A DNA stretch of 64,000 nt from Porphyromonas canoris (GCF_000769115.1 NZ_JQZV01000013.1:163602-227601); one strand, 5' to 3'; shown: positions 24,748 to 35,394, counted from the first letter of the stretch. Notes: generated by a model not told the origin, from the letters alone. Translations and numbers: made by a program.

Positions 24748-27219
24748 TTACATACCTGTATTGGGGAGATCCGTACTGCTGCTTGCCTTAGACAAGTCGT
24801 CGTTCACGATGGTCTTCGATGTCTTCTTCACTTGTCCCTTCATGCTTCCGAACTTAAATGTAAGTCCGAGAGAGATACGGCGGATAGGCACTTGGATGTG
24901 ATTGACATTCTTGAATGCTCCTACTCTTGACTCTATCTTCAAGTCCAAAGTCTCCATAAACGGAGACACGGCAGAGAGTGTAAGGGTGAGTCTGTCCTTC
25001 ATAAACTGCTTGGTAAGAGACAGCGAGTGGATGAAGTGATCCCCCATGGTGGTCTGCAACATCTTTTGCTTACTCAAATAGAAGAGGTTCACGTTGAAGC
25101 CGAAACTCTTCGGAAGCGTAATCATACCATTGATATTACCGGAGAAGCTCACGCTTGAAAACTCCGGCAGATTCAGTTCGCGAGAAATACCATTGACGTC
25201 CACGCTCTTGGTTGCTCCGCGTGAGGTGTGCGAGAGATTGGCAAAGCCGGAGAGCCTTAACCAGTTGGTCGGAGTGAGCGTAGAGTAAACGTTGGCACTG
25301 ACACGATGTGTAGGCGATTTGAGGTTGCCGAACGTGGAGATCAGCATATTGGATCCGTCCTCTTTGTAGATAACGCTCTCGATGTTGTTGTACTGCAAAG
25401 AGTAGTCTGCTCCGGCATTGATCATGTATCTCGTACCCATGTGTGTGACGGAGAGATTAAAGTTCCGGATGCGTGACGGATTCAGGTTCGGGTTACCCTT
25501 GCTAAGGCTTGTCTCGGAAGAGTTAATCTCGAACGGACTCAACTGTCTCAACGATGGTCTTACCACCATTTCCTTATAACCGATGCGTGTTTGCAGGGCA
25601 GGCGAGGGGACGTAGCCGATCGAGAGTTGAGGAATGACGTCCGTGAAGCCGCGATTGATGCGAGACGATTCGAGGTTCTTATACTGCGCCTTGATCCAGT
25701 TTCTCTCTGCACGCAGACCGGTATTTATAGAAAGAGGTCCATCCGAATAGCTGTAAGAGGCATATCCTGCCAAGACCACGTTTTTGTGTAGCAAGCCATT
25801 GCGAGCATACTCGGTGGCATAGTAGCTTCCCGGAACCCATTTGTTCTGGTTATCCAATATCTCGTAGACAGGAGATGTTTCGTTGTCGCGGTGGATATAT
25901 TTCGTACCCACTTCTGCTTTGTGCTTGCCTATCGGGAGCGTGTAGTCCAATTGCCCGGTATGCTCTTTCATGGCATCATTGCTCTTCATACGCTCCGAAC
26001 GTTTCAGAGAAGGAAGTTCGATCAAGTTGTAGAAATAGTTCGGAGTGATGGTGTACCTGTATGAGAAGGTGAAGAGCTCGCCCTGTCTCGAAGTGGAGCG
26101 CTGATAGTCCAACGATGTGTTCAGCTCATCGAAGCGAACTTTGTCTTGGCTGTTTTTTTTGCTTCTCTGCTCTACCGGAAGAGGTCTGAATATATCTGTT
26201 TGAGAGTCTGCACCGGTATGGATATTGGAGATGGCTGTTGTCCATGTGAGCAGATTCTTGTCGTCTATCTCGTAAGAGAGCAGGATATTTCCTCTCAGAC
26301 CATTCATGCTACGTTTTTGGCGTGCATCTTCCGCGAGCAGAAGAGTGTTGCCTTGCATCTGCTCCATAAGTATGCTCATATCCGTCTCATTATTAAACGA
26401 TGAGAGATTTGCCGTTGCTCCAAACTTCTTAATCTTGGAAGAGAGATAGAGCGAACCGCCATAAGTGGTCGGATAACCGCCGTTGAGACTGATGGTTGCC
26501 ATGGTGCCGTCCGCAGACATCTGCGCTGTAATGATGTTCAGTACCGCACCAACGCCTTCGGCGTCATACTTTACGCCCGGATCGGTAATGAGTTCTATCT
26601 TCTGAATGCTCGATGCCGGCATGGACTTCAGAACCTCTTTCGGGTTGGAGTCTATAAGCGGATTGGGCTTGCCGTTAATAAGGATCTTGAAGTTGGAAGA
26701 GCCTTTTACCTGAATATTTTCCTGTCCATCCACCGTAACAAGGGGCACTTTGCGCAACATGCTTAGAAGGTCTTGCGCAGAGGCTTCAGGGTCTTTGTCT
26801 ACGGAATAGTCTATTTTATCCCCTTTTACAGAGATAAGCTGGCGGATGTGAACAACCTTTACCTCCTCTAATTCGATAGGAGTCTCTTCCAATGCCAATC
26901 TGCCAAGAGCAATCAGCTTCTGCCCGTTAGAGACTTTTGGCAGTTCGTTCAGAAGAGACTTGAAGCCCGAAGATTGGATGAAGACATAGTTCTCTTTCTT
27001 TGGGACGAAAGCTATTCGGAACTCTCCCTTGCCGTCTGTAACCTGTCTGTATAGCAGGGTGTCCTTATCCTCTATACATCTTATTGTTACTTTTGCAAAA
27101 GGCACAGGCTGCCCTTTTGCGGCTTCGGTTACTTGCCCTGATGCGATGACCTGTTGGGCAAAAAGAGCGTTGCTGCCGATAAAAAATACCAGCAACGCTA
27201 ACATGGTTAAGCGTTTCAT
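24748..27219 (-). CDS. Outer-membrane beta-barrel protein with CarboxypepD_reg-like and plug domains
   Basis: 823 residues from the Met at 27219 (MKRLTMLALLVFFIGSNALF), which gives a proper signal peptide; an upstream in-frame ATG at 27252 would bury it. After cleavage near LFAQQ come a CarboxypepD_reg-like domain (VIASGQVTEAAKGQPVPFAKV), a linker, a TonB-receptor-type plug with NILINGKPNPLI- and VKYDAEGVGAVLNIITA-like blocks, and a large barrel of the OMP_b-brl_3 type. Such proteins are TonB-dependent-receptor relatives without a SusD partner; the ligand is unknown. It is last in the minus-strand cluster era-der-PH-OMP, 51 bases after the PH gene. Confidence 0.88.
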   Translation of the reverse strand: MKRLTMLALLVFFIGSNALFAQQVIASGQVTEAAKGQPVPFAKVTIRCIEDKDTLLYRQVTDGKGEFRIAFVPKKENYVFIQSSGFKSLLNELPKVSNGQKLIALGRLALEETPIELEEVKVVHIRQLISVKGDKIDYSVDKDPEASAQDLLSMLRKVPLVTVDGQENIQVKGSSNFKILINGKPNPLIDSNPKEVLKSMPASSIQKIELITDPGVKYDAEGVGAVLNIITAQMSADGTMATISLNGGYPTTYGGSLYLSSKIKKFGATANLSSFNNETDMSILMEQMQGNTLLLAEDARQKRSMNGLRGNILLSYEIDDKNLLTWTTAISNIHTGADSQTDIFRPLPVEQRSKKNSQDKVRFDELNTSLDYQRSTSRQGELFTFSYRYTITPNYFYNLIELPSLKRSERMKSNDAMKEHTGQLDYTLPIGKHKAEVGTKYIHRDNETSPVYEILDNQNKWVPGSYYATEYARNGLLHKNVVLAGYASYSYSDGPLSINTGLRAERNWIKAQYKNLESSRINRGFTDVIPQLSIGYVPSPALQTRIGYKEMVVRPSLRQLSPFEINSSETSLSKGNPNLNPSRIRNFNLSVTHMGTRYMINAGADYSLQYNNIESVIYKEDGSNMLISTFGNLKSPTHRVSANVYSTLTPTNWLRLSGFANLSHTSRGATKSVDVNGISRELNLPEFSSVSFSGNINGMITLPKSFGFNVNLFYLSKQKMLQTTMGDHFIHSLSLTKQFMKDRLTLTLSAVSPFMETLDLKIESRVGAFKNVNHIQVPIRRISLGLTFKFGSMKGQVKKTSKTIVNDDLSKASSSTDLPNTGM

Positions 27220-27270
27220 ACGGTTATAAAAGTGATAAATACAAAAAATCAAAGTGAGTAACCAACAGTG

Positions 27271-27726
27271 TCAAAAGACATCGTTGATCACTATCGGCTT
27301 TTTGCCGGAACGGTGTATTATAAGCAGATTACCCGTTCTATATGTTATGTAGAGGCGAAAGTGCCCCAGAGCTTTGGAGTAGAAGTAGCCCCAGTAACCA
27401 AAGATACCGCCTGAGGCACATGTGCGAATGGCTCCCTCAAGAATATCCATCGGGGCCTGGTCTATGGTTGCACTGCTCAGGTCTATCACCTTCTTGTGCA
27501 AAAGTTTTCCGATGACTATGCTGTTGGGAGTCCGCTGAATATAGATGGGAGCCAAAAAGATAAGTACTCCGAAAAATAGAAGTATGGCTACAAGCGATGC
27601 TTTTGCTATAAATGTCCCGGAAGGGAAAAGGAAAACGAACAGCAGGATGATAAATACATACGTCAGTATGGTTATTATCCGAGCGAGCCTGTCCATCTTC
27701 AGATAGTGTTTTTTGTAAGTTCCCAT
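27271..27726 (-). CDS. PH-domain-like membrane protein
   Basis: 151 residues. Two hydrophobic segments near residues 16-34 (IITILTYVFIILLFVFLFP) and 41-62 (ASLVAILLFFGVLIFLAPIYI) form a hairpin, followed by a cytoplasmic beta-rich domain (VIGKLLHKKVIDLSSATI, GHFRLYITYRTGNLLIIH, KPIVINDVF) resembling bacterial PH domains (bPH). These small proteins are widespread; function unknown. The gene starts 25 bases after der and precedes the barrel-protein gene by 51 bases, so it may share the era-der transcript. Confidence 0.65.
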   Translation of the reverse strand: MGTYKKHYLKMDRLARIITILTYVFIILLFVFLFPSGTFIAKASLVAILLFFGVLIFLAPIYIQRTPNSIVIGKLLHKKVIDLSSATIDQAPMDILEGAIRTCASGGIFGYWGYFYSKALGHFRLYITYRTGNLLIIHRSGKKPIVINDVF

Positions 27727-27751
27727 CTTAGTCCGTTTATTATGGGTTAGA

Positions 27752-29068
27752 CTATTTTTCTCGCATAAAGATATTTACAGGCGTACCGGAGAAGTCCCAG
27801 TTTTCCCTTATCTTATTTTCCAAAAAGCGTTTGTACGGCTCTTTTACCCACTGTGGAAGATTGCAGAAAAAGACAAACGAAGGCACAGAAACCTGTGGGA
27901 GCATCGTGATGTACTTGATCTTTATGTACTTTCCTTTGGTTGCGGGGGGAGGCGTTTTCTCTATAATAGGAAGCAGGATCTCGTTCAGCTTGGCTGTTGA
28001 GATGCGTTTCTTTCTCTTGTCGAATACTTCCTGAGCCATATCCAATACCTTCATGATACGCTGTTTGTTGGTTGCGGAGATGAAGATAATAGGAAAATCG
28101 GTGAAAGGAGCCATACGTTCACGGATCACTTTTTGGTAATAGTCTATCGCCTTTTGGCTTTTGTCCTCCACGAGATCCCATTTGTTCACGCAGACAACCA
28201 GCCCTTTCTTGTTCTTTTGTATCACTGAGAAGATGTTCATATCCTGGCTCTCTATTCCTTTAGAGCCGTCTATCATCAGCACACACACGTCGCTGTTCTC
28301 TATTGCACGTATAGAGCGGATAACGGAATAGTATTCCAAGTCTTCGTTTACCTTCCCTTTCTTTCTCATTCCGGCGGTATCTACCAGATAGAAATTGTGC
28401 CCAAACTTATTGTAGTGCGTGTATATAGAGTCCCTTGTCGTGCCTGCTACATCTGTTACGATATGTCTGTCTTCATTGAGAAACGCATTGATGAGAGAGG
28501 ACTTCCCTGCATTGGGACGTCCGACGATAGCTATTCGAGGGATGTTCTCTTCGACTTCTTCGTCCGGTTTGGATTCGGGTAGCAGCTTCACCATAGCATC
28601 CAGGAGGTCTCCCGTTCCGGATCCGTTGATTGCGGAGATGCAGTATGGATCTCCCAGACCAAAGCGATAAAACTCCGCGGCATACACCTGCATCGAAAAG
28701 TTGTCTGCCTTATTGGCTACCAGCATTACCGGCTTCTTTGTTCGTCTCAGTATGTTTGCCACCGCATCATCCATATCCGTAATGCCCTCATTGACATCAA
28801 GAACGAAAAGGATAAGGTCGGCTTCGTCTATCGCTACCTGTACTTGTTTGTTGATCTCATCCTCGAAAATATCTTCGCTATGCACTACCCATCCGCCGGT
28901 ATCCACTACCGAGAAAGAGGTGCCACACCATTCTGCCTTTCCATATTGGCGGTCTCGTGTTGTGCCGGCAACGTCTGTCACTATTGCGTCTCTTGTTTTG
29001 GTCAGTCTGTTGAACAATGTGCTCTTGCCTACATTCGGGCGTCCTACTATTGCTATAAGGTTGCTCAT
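27752..29068 (-). CDS. der: Ribosome-assembly GTPase Der (EngA)
   Basis: 438 residues with two tandem G domains and a C-terminal KH-like domain, diagnostic of Der. Domain 1 has [19 protein letters not shown] and NKAD; domain 2 has [34 protein letters not shown] and NKWD. The KH-like end contains [16 protein letters not shown] and [19 protein letters not shown]. Essential in 50S subunit maturation. Co-directional with era 31 bases upstream: two ribosome-assembly GTPases in one operon. Confidence 0.96.
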   Translation of the reverse strand: MSNLIAIVGRPNVGKSTLFNRLTKTRDAIVTDVAGTTRDRQYGKAEWCGTSFSVVDTGGWVVHSEDIFEDEINKQVQVAIDEADLILFVLDVNEGITDMDDAVANILRRTKKPVMLVANKADNFSMQVYAAEFYRFGLGDPYCISAINGSGTGDLLDAMVKLLPESKPDEEVEENIPRIAIVGRPNAGKSSLINAFLNEDRHIVTDVAGTTRDSIYTHYNKFGHNFYLVDTAGMRKKGKVNEDLEYYSVIRSIRAIENSDVCVLMIDGSKGIESQDMNIFSVIQKNKKGLVVCVNKWDLVEDKSQKAIDYYQKVIRERMAPFTDFPIIFISATNKQRIMKVLDMAQEVFDKRKKRISTAKLNEILLPIIEKTPPPATKGKYIKIKYITMLPQVSVPSFVFFCNLPQWVKEPYKRFLENKIRENWDFSGTPVNIFMREK

Positions 29069-29099
29069 ATCTTTCTTCTTATGTTTATCGTTTGGTATG

Positions 29100-30020
29100 T
29101 CAGTCTATCTTGTATCCGTAGGCACGCAGGAAGTTGTCTCTGTTGCGCCAATCTTTCTCCACTTTGACATACGTTTCCAGGAAGATCTTCTTCTCGAAGA
29201 ACTTCTCCAAATCTTTTCTTGCCATTGCTCCTACCTTTTTCAGGGCTTGTCCTCCATGCCCTATCACGATTCCTTTTTGGCTGTCGCGTTCTACAACGAT
29301 TACGGCTCGTATGCGGATCAGAGCATCTTCCTCTTTGAACTCTTCTACAACCACCTCCGTAGAGTAAGGTATCTCCTTCTGGTAGTAGAGCAGTATCTTT
29401 TCTCGAATGATCTCCGTTACAAAAAACCTTGCAGGCTTATCGGTTAAAGCATCTTTATCAAAATATGGAGGGGATAATGGTATCAAATCCTCTATCCTTT
29501 TCTTAAGCTGCTCCATGTTGAACTTGTGCAGAGCGGAAGCCGGGAATATTTCGGCTTTGGGCAAAAGCTCTTTCCACTCCGATATGAGAGCTTCCAAGCC
29601 CTCTTGTGTAGTGAGATCTATCTTGTTGATGACCAATAAGACGGGACACTCCAACGATGCAACTCTTCGCAGGAATGTGTCGTGCTTGGTGGGTTTCTCC
29701 ACTGTGTCTGTAACGTAAACTAACACATCGGCATCACCCAAAGCACTTTCCGAAAACTCCAACATGCTTTCCTGCATCTTGTAGTTGGGCTTCAACACAC
29801 CCGGCGTATCGGAGTAGACGATCTGCAAGAGAGGAGTATTGACGATTCCCATAATGCGGTGGCGAGTGGTTTGAGCCTTGGAAGTGATGATCGAAATCTT
29901 CTCTCCGACAAGGATATTCATTAGCGTAGATTTCCCCACATTCGGATTTCCCACAATGTTTACAAAGCCGGAGCGATGTTCGCTGCTTACTCCCCCGAGC
30001 ATTTCTGTTATTTTATCCAT
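29100..30020 (-). CDS. era: Ribosome-assembly GTPase Era
   Basis: 306 residues from the Met at 30020 ([10 protein letters not shown]); a longer frame to 30107 overlaps the promoter and is not supported. The G domain shows [38 protein letters not shown] and NKIDL; the C-terminal KH domain has [23 protein letters not shown]. Era binds the 3' end of 16S rRNA during 30S maturation. A -7 box TACTTTTG lies 24 bases before the start. der follows after 31 bases. Confidence 0.95.
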   Translation of the reverse strand: MDKITEMLGGVSSEHRSGFVNIVGNPNVGKSTLMNILVGEKISIITSKAQTTRHRIMGIVNTPLLQIVYSDTPGVLKPNYKMQESMLEFSESALGDADVLVYVTDTVEKPTKHDTFLRRVASLECPVLLVINKIDLTTQEGLEALISEWKELLPKAEIFPASALHKFNMEQLKKRIEDLIPLSPPYFDKDALTDKPARFFVTEIIREKILLYYQKEIPYSTEVVVEEFKEEDALIRIRAVIVVERDSQKGIVIGHGGQALKKVGAMARKDLEKFFEKKIFLETYVKVEKDWRNRDNFLRAYGYKID

Positions 30021-30043
30021 TTTATAAAGCCTGTATTTCTCTT

Positions 30044-30051
30044 CAAAAGTA
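30044..30051 (-). promoter_or_regulatory. -7 box of era-der
   Basis: TACTTTTG on the minus strand, 24 bases before the era start. The 30021-30334 gap also holds the proS box; the middle (30070-30230) shows no gene and no repeat array. Confidence 0.6.
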
Positions 30052-30253
30052 CAAAAATAGTCTGAGACTGAGAGGCTATCTCGGTGTTGTTCCAAAGAAT
30101 AACGCATTTATCGGACCTCTTTCCCGGGAAATTTCTATCCCTTTGCGCAAGATGGTTTTTATCTTCTCTCTGGAACGGAAAAGTATAACTCCGTTTTACT
30201 GCATCCCATTCAAAAAGAGACATTTCAGCGGTCTGCTATTGCGTAAATATTTG

Positions 30254-30261
30254 TAACTTTG
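30254..30261 (+). promoter_or_regulatory. -7 box of proS
   Basis: TAACTTTG, about 73 bases before the proS start. No -33 TTTG at the standard distance. Confidence 0.5.
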
Positions 30262-30334
30262 GAACCTGTTTGGAGAGAGGATATTGTCTCTCCGCTCTCA
30301 AGAATAAGAATATAAGAGAAAGGTAAAGATAATT

Positions 30335-31816
30335 ATGGCAAAAGAACTAAAAGAACTCACTTCACGTGCCACAAACTATTCGCAGTGGTATCAGGATCTT
30401 GTGATTAAAGCAGACTTGGCAGAAAGCTCTGCCGTGCGCGGCTGTATGGTGATAAAGCCTTACGGATACGCCATTTGGGAGAAGATGCAACGCGTTTTGG
30501 ACGATATGTTCAAGGCTGAAGGTGTACAGAATGCTTACTTCCCGCTCTTTATCCCGAAGTCTTTCCTCTCCAAAGAGGCGGATCACGTAGAGGGTTTTGC
30601 CAAGGAGTGTGCCGTAGTTACTCACTATCGTCTGAAAAATAACCCCGACGGCACCGGTGTGATAGTAGATCCGGAGGCTCGTCTGGAAGAAGAGCTTATC
30701 GTCCGTCCAACGTCTGAGACCATCATCTGGAGCACTTATAAAAACTGGATTCAGAGCTATCGTGACCTTCCTTTGCTCTGTAACCAGTGGGCAAATGTGG
30801 TGCGTTGGGAGATGCGTACACGCTTGTTCTTGCGTACCGCAGAGTTTTTGTGGCAAGAAGGACACACGGCACACGCCACCGAAGAAGAGGCTCTGAAGAT
30901 GACCCGAACTATGATAGATGTTTACGGAACATTTGCGGAGAAATACATGGCAATGCCCGTGATAAAGGGATGCAAGAGTGCCAACGAACGTTTTGCCGGA
31001 GCACTCGACACTTATACCATAGAGGCGTTGATGCAGGATGGTAAAGCCCTTCAGAGCGGGACTTCTCACTTCCTCGGACAAAACTTTGCCAAGGCTTTCG
31101 ATGTTCAGTTTACGAGCAAAGAGGGTAAGGCGGAGTATGTTTGGGCAACCTCTTGGGGTGTTTCGACACGCCTTATGGGTGCTCTCATCATGACCCACTC
31201 CGATGACAACGGACTGGTATTGCCTCCACGATTGGCTCCGATCCAGGTGGTGATAGTGCCTATCTACAAGAACATGGAGATGCTCCAAGCCATAGACGAA
31301 AAAGTGGCTCCGGTGGTGGAAGAACTCAAAAAGCGCGGAATATCGGTAAGATACGACAACTCGGACAACAAGAAGCCGGGCTGGAAGTTTGCCGAATATG
31401 AGCTGAAAGGAATACCCGTGCGCCTTGCCTTGGGCGGAAGAGATCTCGAAAACGGCACCGTGGAGGTGATGCGCAGAGACACGTTGGAGAAAGAGACAAG
31501 ATCTTTCGACGGCATTGCGGACTACGTGGAGACTCTGCTCGGAGACATACAGCAAAACATTTTCCAAAAGGCACTCGACTATCGTGCCACACACACCATA
31601 ACGGTGGACAGCTACGAGGAGTTCAAGGAGAAGATAGAAGATGGCGGATTCATCCTTGCTCACTGGGACGGAACACCCGAAACGGAAGAGCTCATCAAGC
31701 AGGAAACCAAAGCCACCATCAGATGTATTCCTTTTGAAGGAGACACCACTCCGGGGCAGTGTATGGTTACGGGCAAACCATCCGCAAGGAGAGTGTTGTT
31801 TGCAAGATCTTACTAA
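30335..31816 (+). CDS. proS: Prolyl-tRNA synthetase, archaeal/eukaryotic-type
   Basis: 493 residues, the short class II ProRS without the bacterial editing insertion. Motifs are [31 protein letters not shown] (motif 2 region with the Arg that binds ATP), [16 protein letters not shown] and [19 protein letters not shown]. The anticodon-binding domain follows from about residue 300 (VVIVPIYK), and the protein ends in RSY like the archaeal/eukaryotic form, with a zinc-domain remnant that lacks most Cys ligands. Bacteroidota normally carry this type. Monocistronic: promoter box upstream and a strong terminator after the stop. Confidence 0.95.
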   Translation: MAKELKELTSRATNYSQWYQDLVIKADLAESSAVRGCMVIKPYGYAIWEKMQRVLDDMFKAEGVQNAYFPLFIPKSFLSKEADHVEGFAKECAVVTHYRLKNNPDGTGVIVDPEARLEEELIVRPTSETIIWSTYKNWIQSYRDLPLLCNQWANVVRWEMRTRLFLRTAEFLWQEGHTAHATEEEALKMTRTMIDVYGTFAEKYMAMPVIKGCKSANERFAGALDTYTIEALMQDGKALQSGTSHFLGQNFAKAFDVQFTSKEGKAEYVWATSWGVSTRLMGALIMTHSDDNGLVLPPRLAPIQVVIVPIYKNMEMLQAIDEKVAPVVEELKKRGISVRYDNSDNKKPGWKFAEYELKGIPVRLALGGRDLENGTVEVMRRDTLEKETRSFDGIADYVETLLGDIQQNIFQKALDYRATHTITVDSYEEFKEKIEDGGFILAHWDGTPETEELIKQETKATIRCIPFEGDTTPGQCMVTGKPSARRVLFARSY

Positions 31817-31860
31817 TAGCCGGAAGGCAGAGGTTAGCCGACACAACCTCAGAAATAGAA

Positions 31861-31896
31861 ATGGGAGCCGACAGATCTGTCCGGCTCCCATTTTTT
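31861..31896 (+). terminator. Terminator of proS
   Basis: ATGGGAGCCG pairs with CGGCTCCCAT around CAGATCTGTC-like loop bases, then TTTTTT. Confidence 0.9.
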
Positions 31897-32185
31897 GGAT
31901 TACAAATAAAACTTTTGTGGAAGTTCTTTTTTTTGAACAATAAGAGAACGTAGTTTTTTGCCTCTTTTCTGTCTACAAAGTTCGGGTATTTCCGCAAGTC
32001 TGCCAATACCCCGAAAGAGTGATTTTCCCCTTTATAAACAGCCCGAAAGGGCAATCCTCTAACAGATATTTCCTTTTTTGCCCGATTTCGAGGACGCCCT
32101 CGGACGTTCCACTCCATATACTCTTCCGCCGCCGAGAACAGATTTACCTCCTTCTCCCGAAGCCTTTGGGAGGAGAAAAATTTCC

Positions 32186-32369
32186 ATGCGCACAGAAAAA
32201 AAATTACGTGCGCACAGAAAAAAAATTACGTGCGCACGAAAAAAAATTTACGTGCGCACGAAAAAAAATTTACGTGCGCACGTAAAAAAATTTACGTGCG
32301 CACGAAAAAAAATTTACGTGCGCACAAAAAAATATTTACGTGCGCACGTAAATTTTGCTGCTTGCGGAA
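32186..32369. repeat. Eight-unit exact 22-base array of the palindrome GTGCGCAC (locus h)
   Basis: Cores start at 32186 (ATGCGCAC), then GTGCGCAC at 32208, 32230, 32252, 32274, 32296, 32318 and 32340. Spacers are A-runs followed by TTTAC or TTAC; the step is exactly 22 each time. A degenerate unit TTGCGGAA sits in phase at 32362, matching the in-phase TTGCGGAC that ends the array at 20253-20546. It lies between converging proS and the M60 gene; the gap 31817-32514 also holds the proS terminator and a hairpin at 32433-32476. Confidence 0.9.
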
Positions 32370-32432
32370 GGAGATTTTCAGATACAGCTTTTGCCTGAAA
32401 TCTTTGGGGCTTTGACTGCGGATATAGAAAGA

Positions 32433-32476
32433 GAATCCCTCAGAAGTGGTTGGACAAAAAAACTTCTGAGGGATTC
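32433..32476. terminator. Hairpin downstream of the M60 gene
   Basis: GAATCCCTCAGAAGT pairs perfectly with ACTTCTGAGGGATTC; the loop contains a run of seven A. It is 38 bases beyond the minus-strand stop at 32515 and probably terminates that gene, although no T-run follows. Confidence 0.6.
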
Positions 32477-32514
32477 GTAAAGGAGCAGAAACTCCTTAAT
32501 CACAAAGTATGTTG

Positions 32515-35307
32515 TTATTCGTATGGGATCTCTTCCTTCTTGCCGTCAAAAGAGATGGCGTAAGCCTTGCAGCTCTTGTCGAATGAGCCGGGAAGTACGA
32601 ACTTAGGGCTGTTTGCCACACAGATGAGTCTGCCCGAAGCGTTGTAGATCTCCACCGCGACATAGTCGCGCCAGCCGGAGTTTACTTCGAACATCGTGTG
32701 TCTGCCTTCCGTTACGACCCTGCTCTTTCCGCCCTTGGTGATGCTTTTGCGATCTCTGTAAATCTGCCAGTTGGAGTCCGAAATGTACTCGATGCGGTCT
32801 GTGATCTTCTTGAGACCGAGCTTGCTTATCTTCTGTTTGATTTCGGAAACAAGGGCTTCGGTTACCGTAACCATCTCCTTGCCATAGTCGTTCACTTCCC
32901 ATGAACCGACGCGATAGAATCCCCAGCGTTCGCAGAACTCTGTCAGATCGTAACCCGCGGCACGAGAGGCACGAAGAGAATACTCGACCTGCGCCCGTCC
33001 GTTGTCTTCCGGATTGGGATCCGTGCGAGTATATTCGTAGAACTCTTTGTAGAAGTCTTTGTTTCCCAACACATTTGAGAAGTAGAGCTGAACCTGCCAG
33101 AATGGAACCAACTGACAGAAAACATCCGGGATGATGATATACGGACGCTGCTCCACGAAAGCGTAAGAGAATGCTTTGTCGTATCTGTTCACAAAACCGT
33201 CGCCTTTGAGAAGATTTTCGTACTGGATGCGAGAGGGCTGCCCCCAAGATGTTTGAATGAACAGAGAGTGTACATTGGTCGTAACTTCGGTAGTACCTCT
33301 CCATTTGAAGCCTCTGGATGTCTGATGGATATGCCCCAACTCATGAGCAGGTCCCCAGATACTTTCCACAAGTTTATTGGGATCAAGGATGGTCGGAAGC
33401 GTACCAACACTATATGCTGTGCGGTACCCCGTTGCATACATATAAGAGTGGTACATGACGTGAAAGTAGGCGCGGTTACCATAAACACGATCGTACTTCT
33501 GAAGCCCCATGAAAACCTGTTCGTCCAAAACCAGTTTATCGTAAAGATCTATGAGTTTTTTACCATCTGCTCCGGTGAAAGAGCGATAGCTCTCAACGGG
33601 GAACGTCAGGTGAGCCTTTGTACCCACAATGTCAAAAAACTTGTTATGGTTTGCCTTCGCAAGCAGCTCGTTGTATCTTGAAGGTGCATGCTTCTGAACA
33701 TCGTAGTAGCCTTGAACATTTCCGGTAGCAAAGTGAATCTTCACTTTAGGAGCATTGGCATACTCTTCCGTGTGGTATAATACATAGAGAAGTCCATCTG
33801 CATCCGCTTTGATTTTGTTGGCTCCCTCTTGTAGAGAGTAGACATAATTGTCATTGTAGCCATCTCCATTCGGTTTGTCCAAATTAAGCAGACGCAGACT
33901 CAAAGTCTGTCCACCAGTTTTTCCGACAAATACGATAATGTTTTCGTCTCTGTTTACAGCAATTCCGGTAGGGTTATCCAAAAGACTGTAAGTACCGGTT
34001 CTGTTTATTTTTGCCTGAGTAGAGGGGTGAGGCCATGCACGGAAAGAGTCGATGCGGAACTCTTTCGGGTAAGTCCCTTTGTGCATATAGTAAGCGATCT
34101 GACGGTAGAGATCATTCTCTATATTCATGATCTGAGACTCGGTTATACCTTGTTTAAGCTCCGAACACGTAATATCCGTAAAGATCGTTGTGGGATCAAA
34201 CTTATCGGGATTGATACGGTAGAACTCCATTTCGGAGCACGCCGCAAAACCCTTTCCGTCTCCGTGCCCGGAAAGAACAACGAATCTTACCGCCGAGGGT
34301 TGCATCAAAGGCTTTTCGAATATAATCTTTGCAGGATTGGAAGAGCCCTTAAAATCGTGTGTGATGAGCTTCTTGAACTCGTTGCTTCCATCCGATTTTG
34401 CCCAGATTTCCACAAGCTTAAAGTGCCCGTTTTGAGCATCTTTTCTTGGATGATAGATGAGGTAATCTACCCGTGGTTGGTCCTTGAAATTGTACTCCAA
34501 AGTGATGGGAAAATAGTTGGGCGCGGAATTCGACCACGATGAGTGGTAGATGGTCGTATAGTTGTTGTCAAAAGAGTTCTCTATCGGAGTGCCATTCTGT
34601 ACGGATGACGCATAACCCGAAAATACCGGAACCTTGATGTCTTCATCTATGGTACCGGAGGTCTTGCCATCGTAGCCGTTATCTCCTTTCTGGGTAATGG
34701 TAATCTTTGTCTGGGCAATAGGAGTAGTCCCGACCGTTTGAAGCAGTAGCTCTGCTTTTCGTTCTGCTCCTTCATTCCAATCCGCCTCGATATAAAGCTC
34801 TTTCGGCTCTACGGTGGCTATGCTCTTGTATGCTTTTATCCAAGAGATGTCCGAAGGTATTACCACCTCATACTCTGCATTGGTGTAGATGCCGACAGTG
34901 CTCTTGCCTCCTCCTTTCTCGATAAGAAGCGTGGTGGTAGAGGCTTCCACAAAAGGTCCTTGCGCAGCCTGCTTTACATTGATCGTTGCAGAGACTCCCA
35001 TTCCACTCAATGTGAGCTGAGCGGAACGCTCTTCTCCGGTGTTCTTTGTTACTGTAATGGCGAGACGGTTACGCAATCCTCTTGCCGATAACCACGATGA
35101 GGCAGATGAGGGAACAGATACTTTCCACTCCGGGATATTGGTTGCGATGGGAATTTCTTTGGTCTGCTCCTCCGAAGATAAGGCTACTTGCGTATTTTCT
35201 TTCAGGTCAAAAGCATACACTTCGTTCTTGTTTTTGTCTTTGCATGAGGATGCCGAGAAAGACACGAACAGGAACGAAAACAGCAGGAGAAATAGTGTTT
35301 TCTTCAT
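32515..35307 (-). CDS. M60-like (mucin-type) zinc metallopeptidase lipoprotein with BACON domains
   Basis: 930 residues. Signal MKKTLFLLLFSFLFVSFSASSC is a lipobox-type signal with acylated Cys22. Two BACON-type beta domains follow (about residues 40-115, with LTLSGMGVSATINVKQAA, and 120-210, with TKITITQKGD). A discoidin/F5-8 type C-like domain (about 225-365, VFSGYASSVQNGTPIENSFD) precedes the catalytic M60-like region, whose metal motif HELGH is at residues 655-659 with a following WRGTTEVTTNV helix. Bacteroides homologues cleave mucin-type O-glycoproteins; a host-glycoprotein target here is inference. Good promoter at 35364-35394. Confidence 0.88.
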   Translation of the reverse strand: MKKTLFLLLFSFLFVSFSASSCKDKNKNEVYAFDLKENTQVALSSEEQTKEIPIATNIPEWKVSVPSSASSWLSARGLRNRLAITVTKNTGEERSAQLTLSGMGVSATINVKQAAQGPFVEASTTTLLIEKGGGKSTVGIYTNAEYEVVIPSDISWIKAYKSIATVEPKELYIEADWNEGAERKAELLLQTVGTTPIAQTKITITQKGDNGYDGKTSGTIDEDIKVPVFSGYASSVQNGTPIENSFDNNYTTIYHSSWSNSAPNYFPITLEYNFKDQPRVDYLIYHPRKDAQNGHFKLVEIWAKSDGSNEFKKLITHDFKGSSNPAKIIFEKPLMQPSAVRFVVLSGHGDGKGFAACSEMEFYRINPDKFDPTTIFTDITCSELKQGITESQIMNIENDLYRQIAYYMHKGTYPKEFRIDSFRAWPHPSTQAKINRTGTYSLLDNPTGIAVNRDENIIVFVGKTGGQTLSLRLLNLDKPNGDGYNDNYVYSLQEGANKIKADADGLLYVLYHTEEYANAPKVKIHFATGNVQGYYDVQKHAPSRYNELLAKANHNKFFDIVGTKAHLTFPVESYRSFTGADGKKLIDLYDKLVLDEQVFMGLQKYDRVYGNRAYFHVMYHSYMYATGYRTAYSVGTLPTILDPNKLVESIWGPAHELGHIHQTSRGFKWRGTTEVTTNVHSLFIQTSWGQPSRIQYENLLKGDGFVNRYDKAFSYAFVEQRPYIIIPDVFCQLVPFWQVQLYFSNVLGNKDFYKEFYEYTRTDPNPEDNGRAQVEYSLRASRAAGYDLTEFCERWGFYRVGSWEVNDYGKEMVTVTEALVSEIKQKISKLGLKKITDRIEYISDSNWQIYRDRKSITKGGKSRVVTEGRHTMFEVNSGWRDYVAVEIYNASGRLICVANSPKFVLPGSFDKSCKAYAISFDGKKEEIPYE

Positions 35308-35363
35308 GAAAAATGGTTGCGAATTCTTTTGTGAAACTAAATAATGTGCTAAAAATGCTTCCG

Positions 35364-35394
35364 CAAAAGTATATATAAATAATGAGATGTCAAA
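35364..35394 (-). promoter_or_regulatory. Promoter of the M60-like peptidase gene
   Basis: On the minus strand, TTTG (35391-35394), 19 bases, TACTTTTG (35364-35371): the full Bacteroidota consensus with ideal spacing. The start codon is about 55 bases downstream. Confidence 0.8.

Noticed and set aside
30362..31891. 509-residue frame antisense to proS
   Set aside because: Shadow of proS, whose class II motifs and terminator are clear; the antisense product has no family features.
32019..32415. Three overlapping frames with RAHEKKFTCARKK-like repeats
   Set aside because: They are translations of the GTGCGCAC array in three frames; no coding signature.
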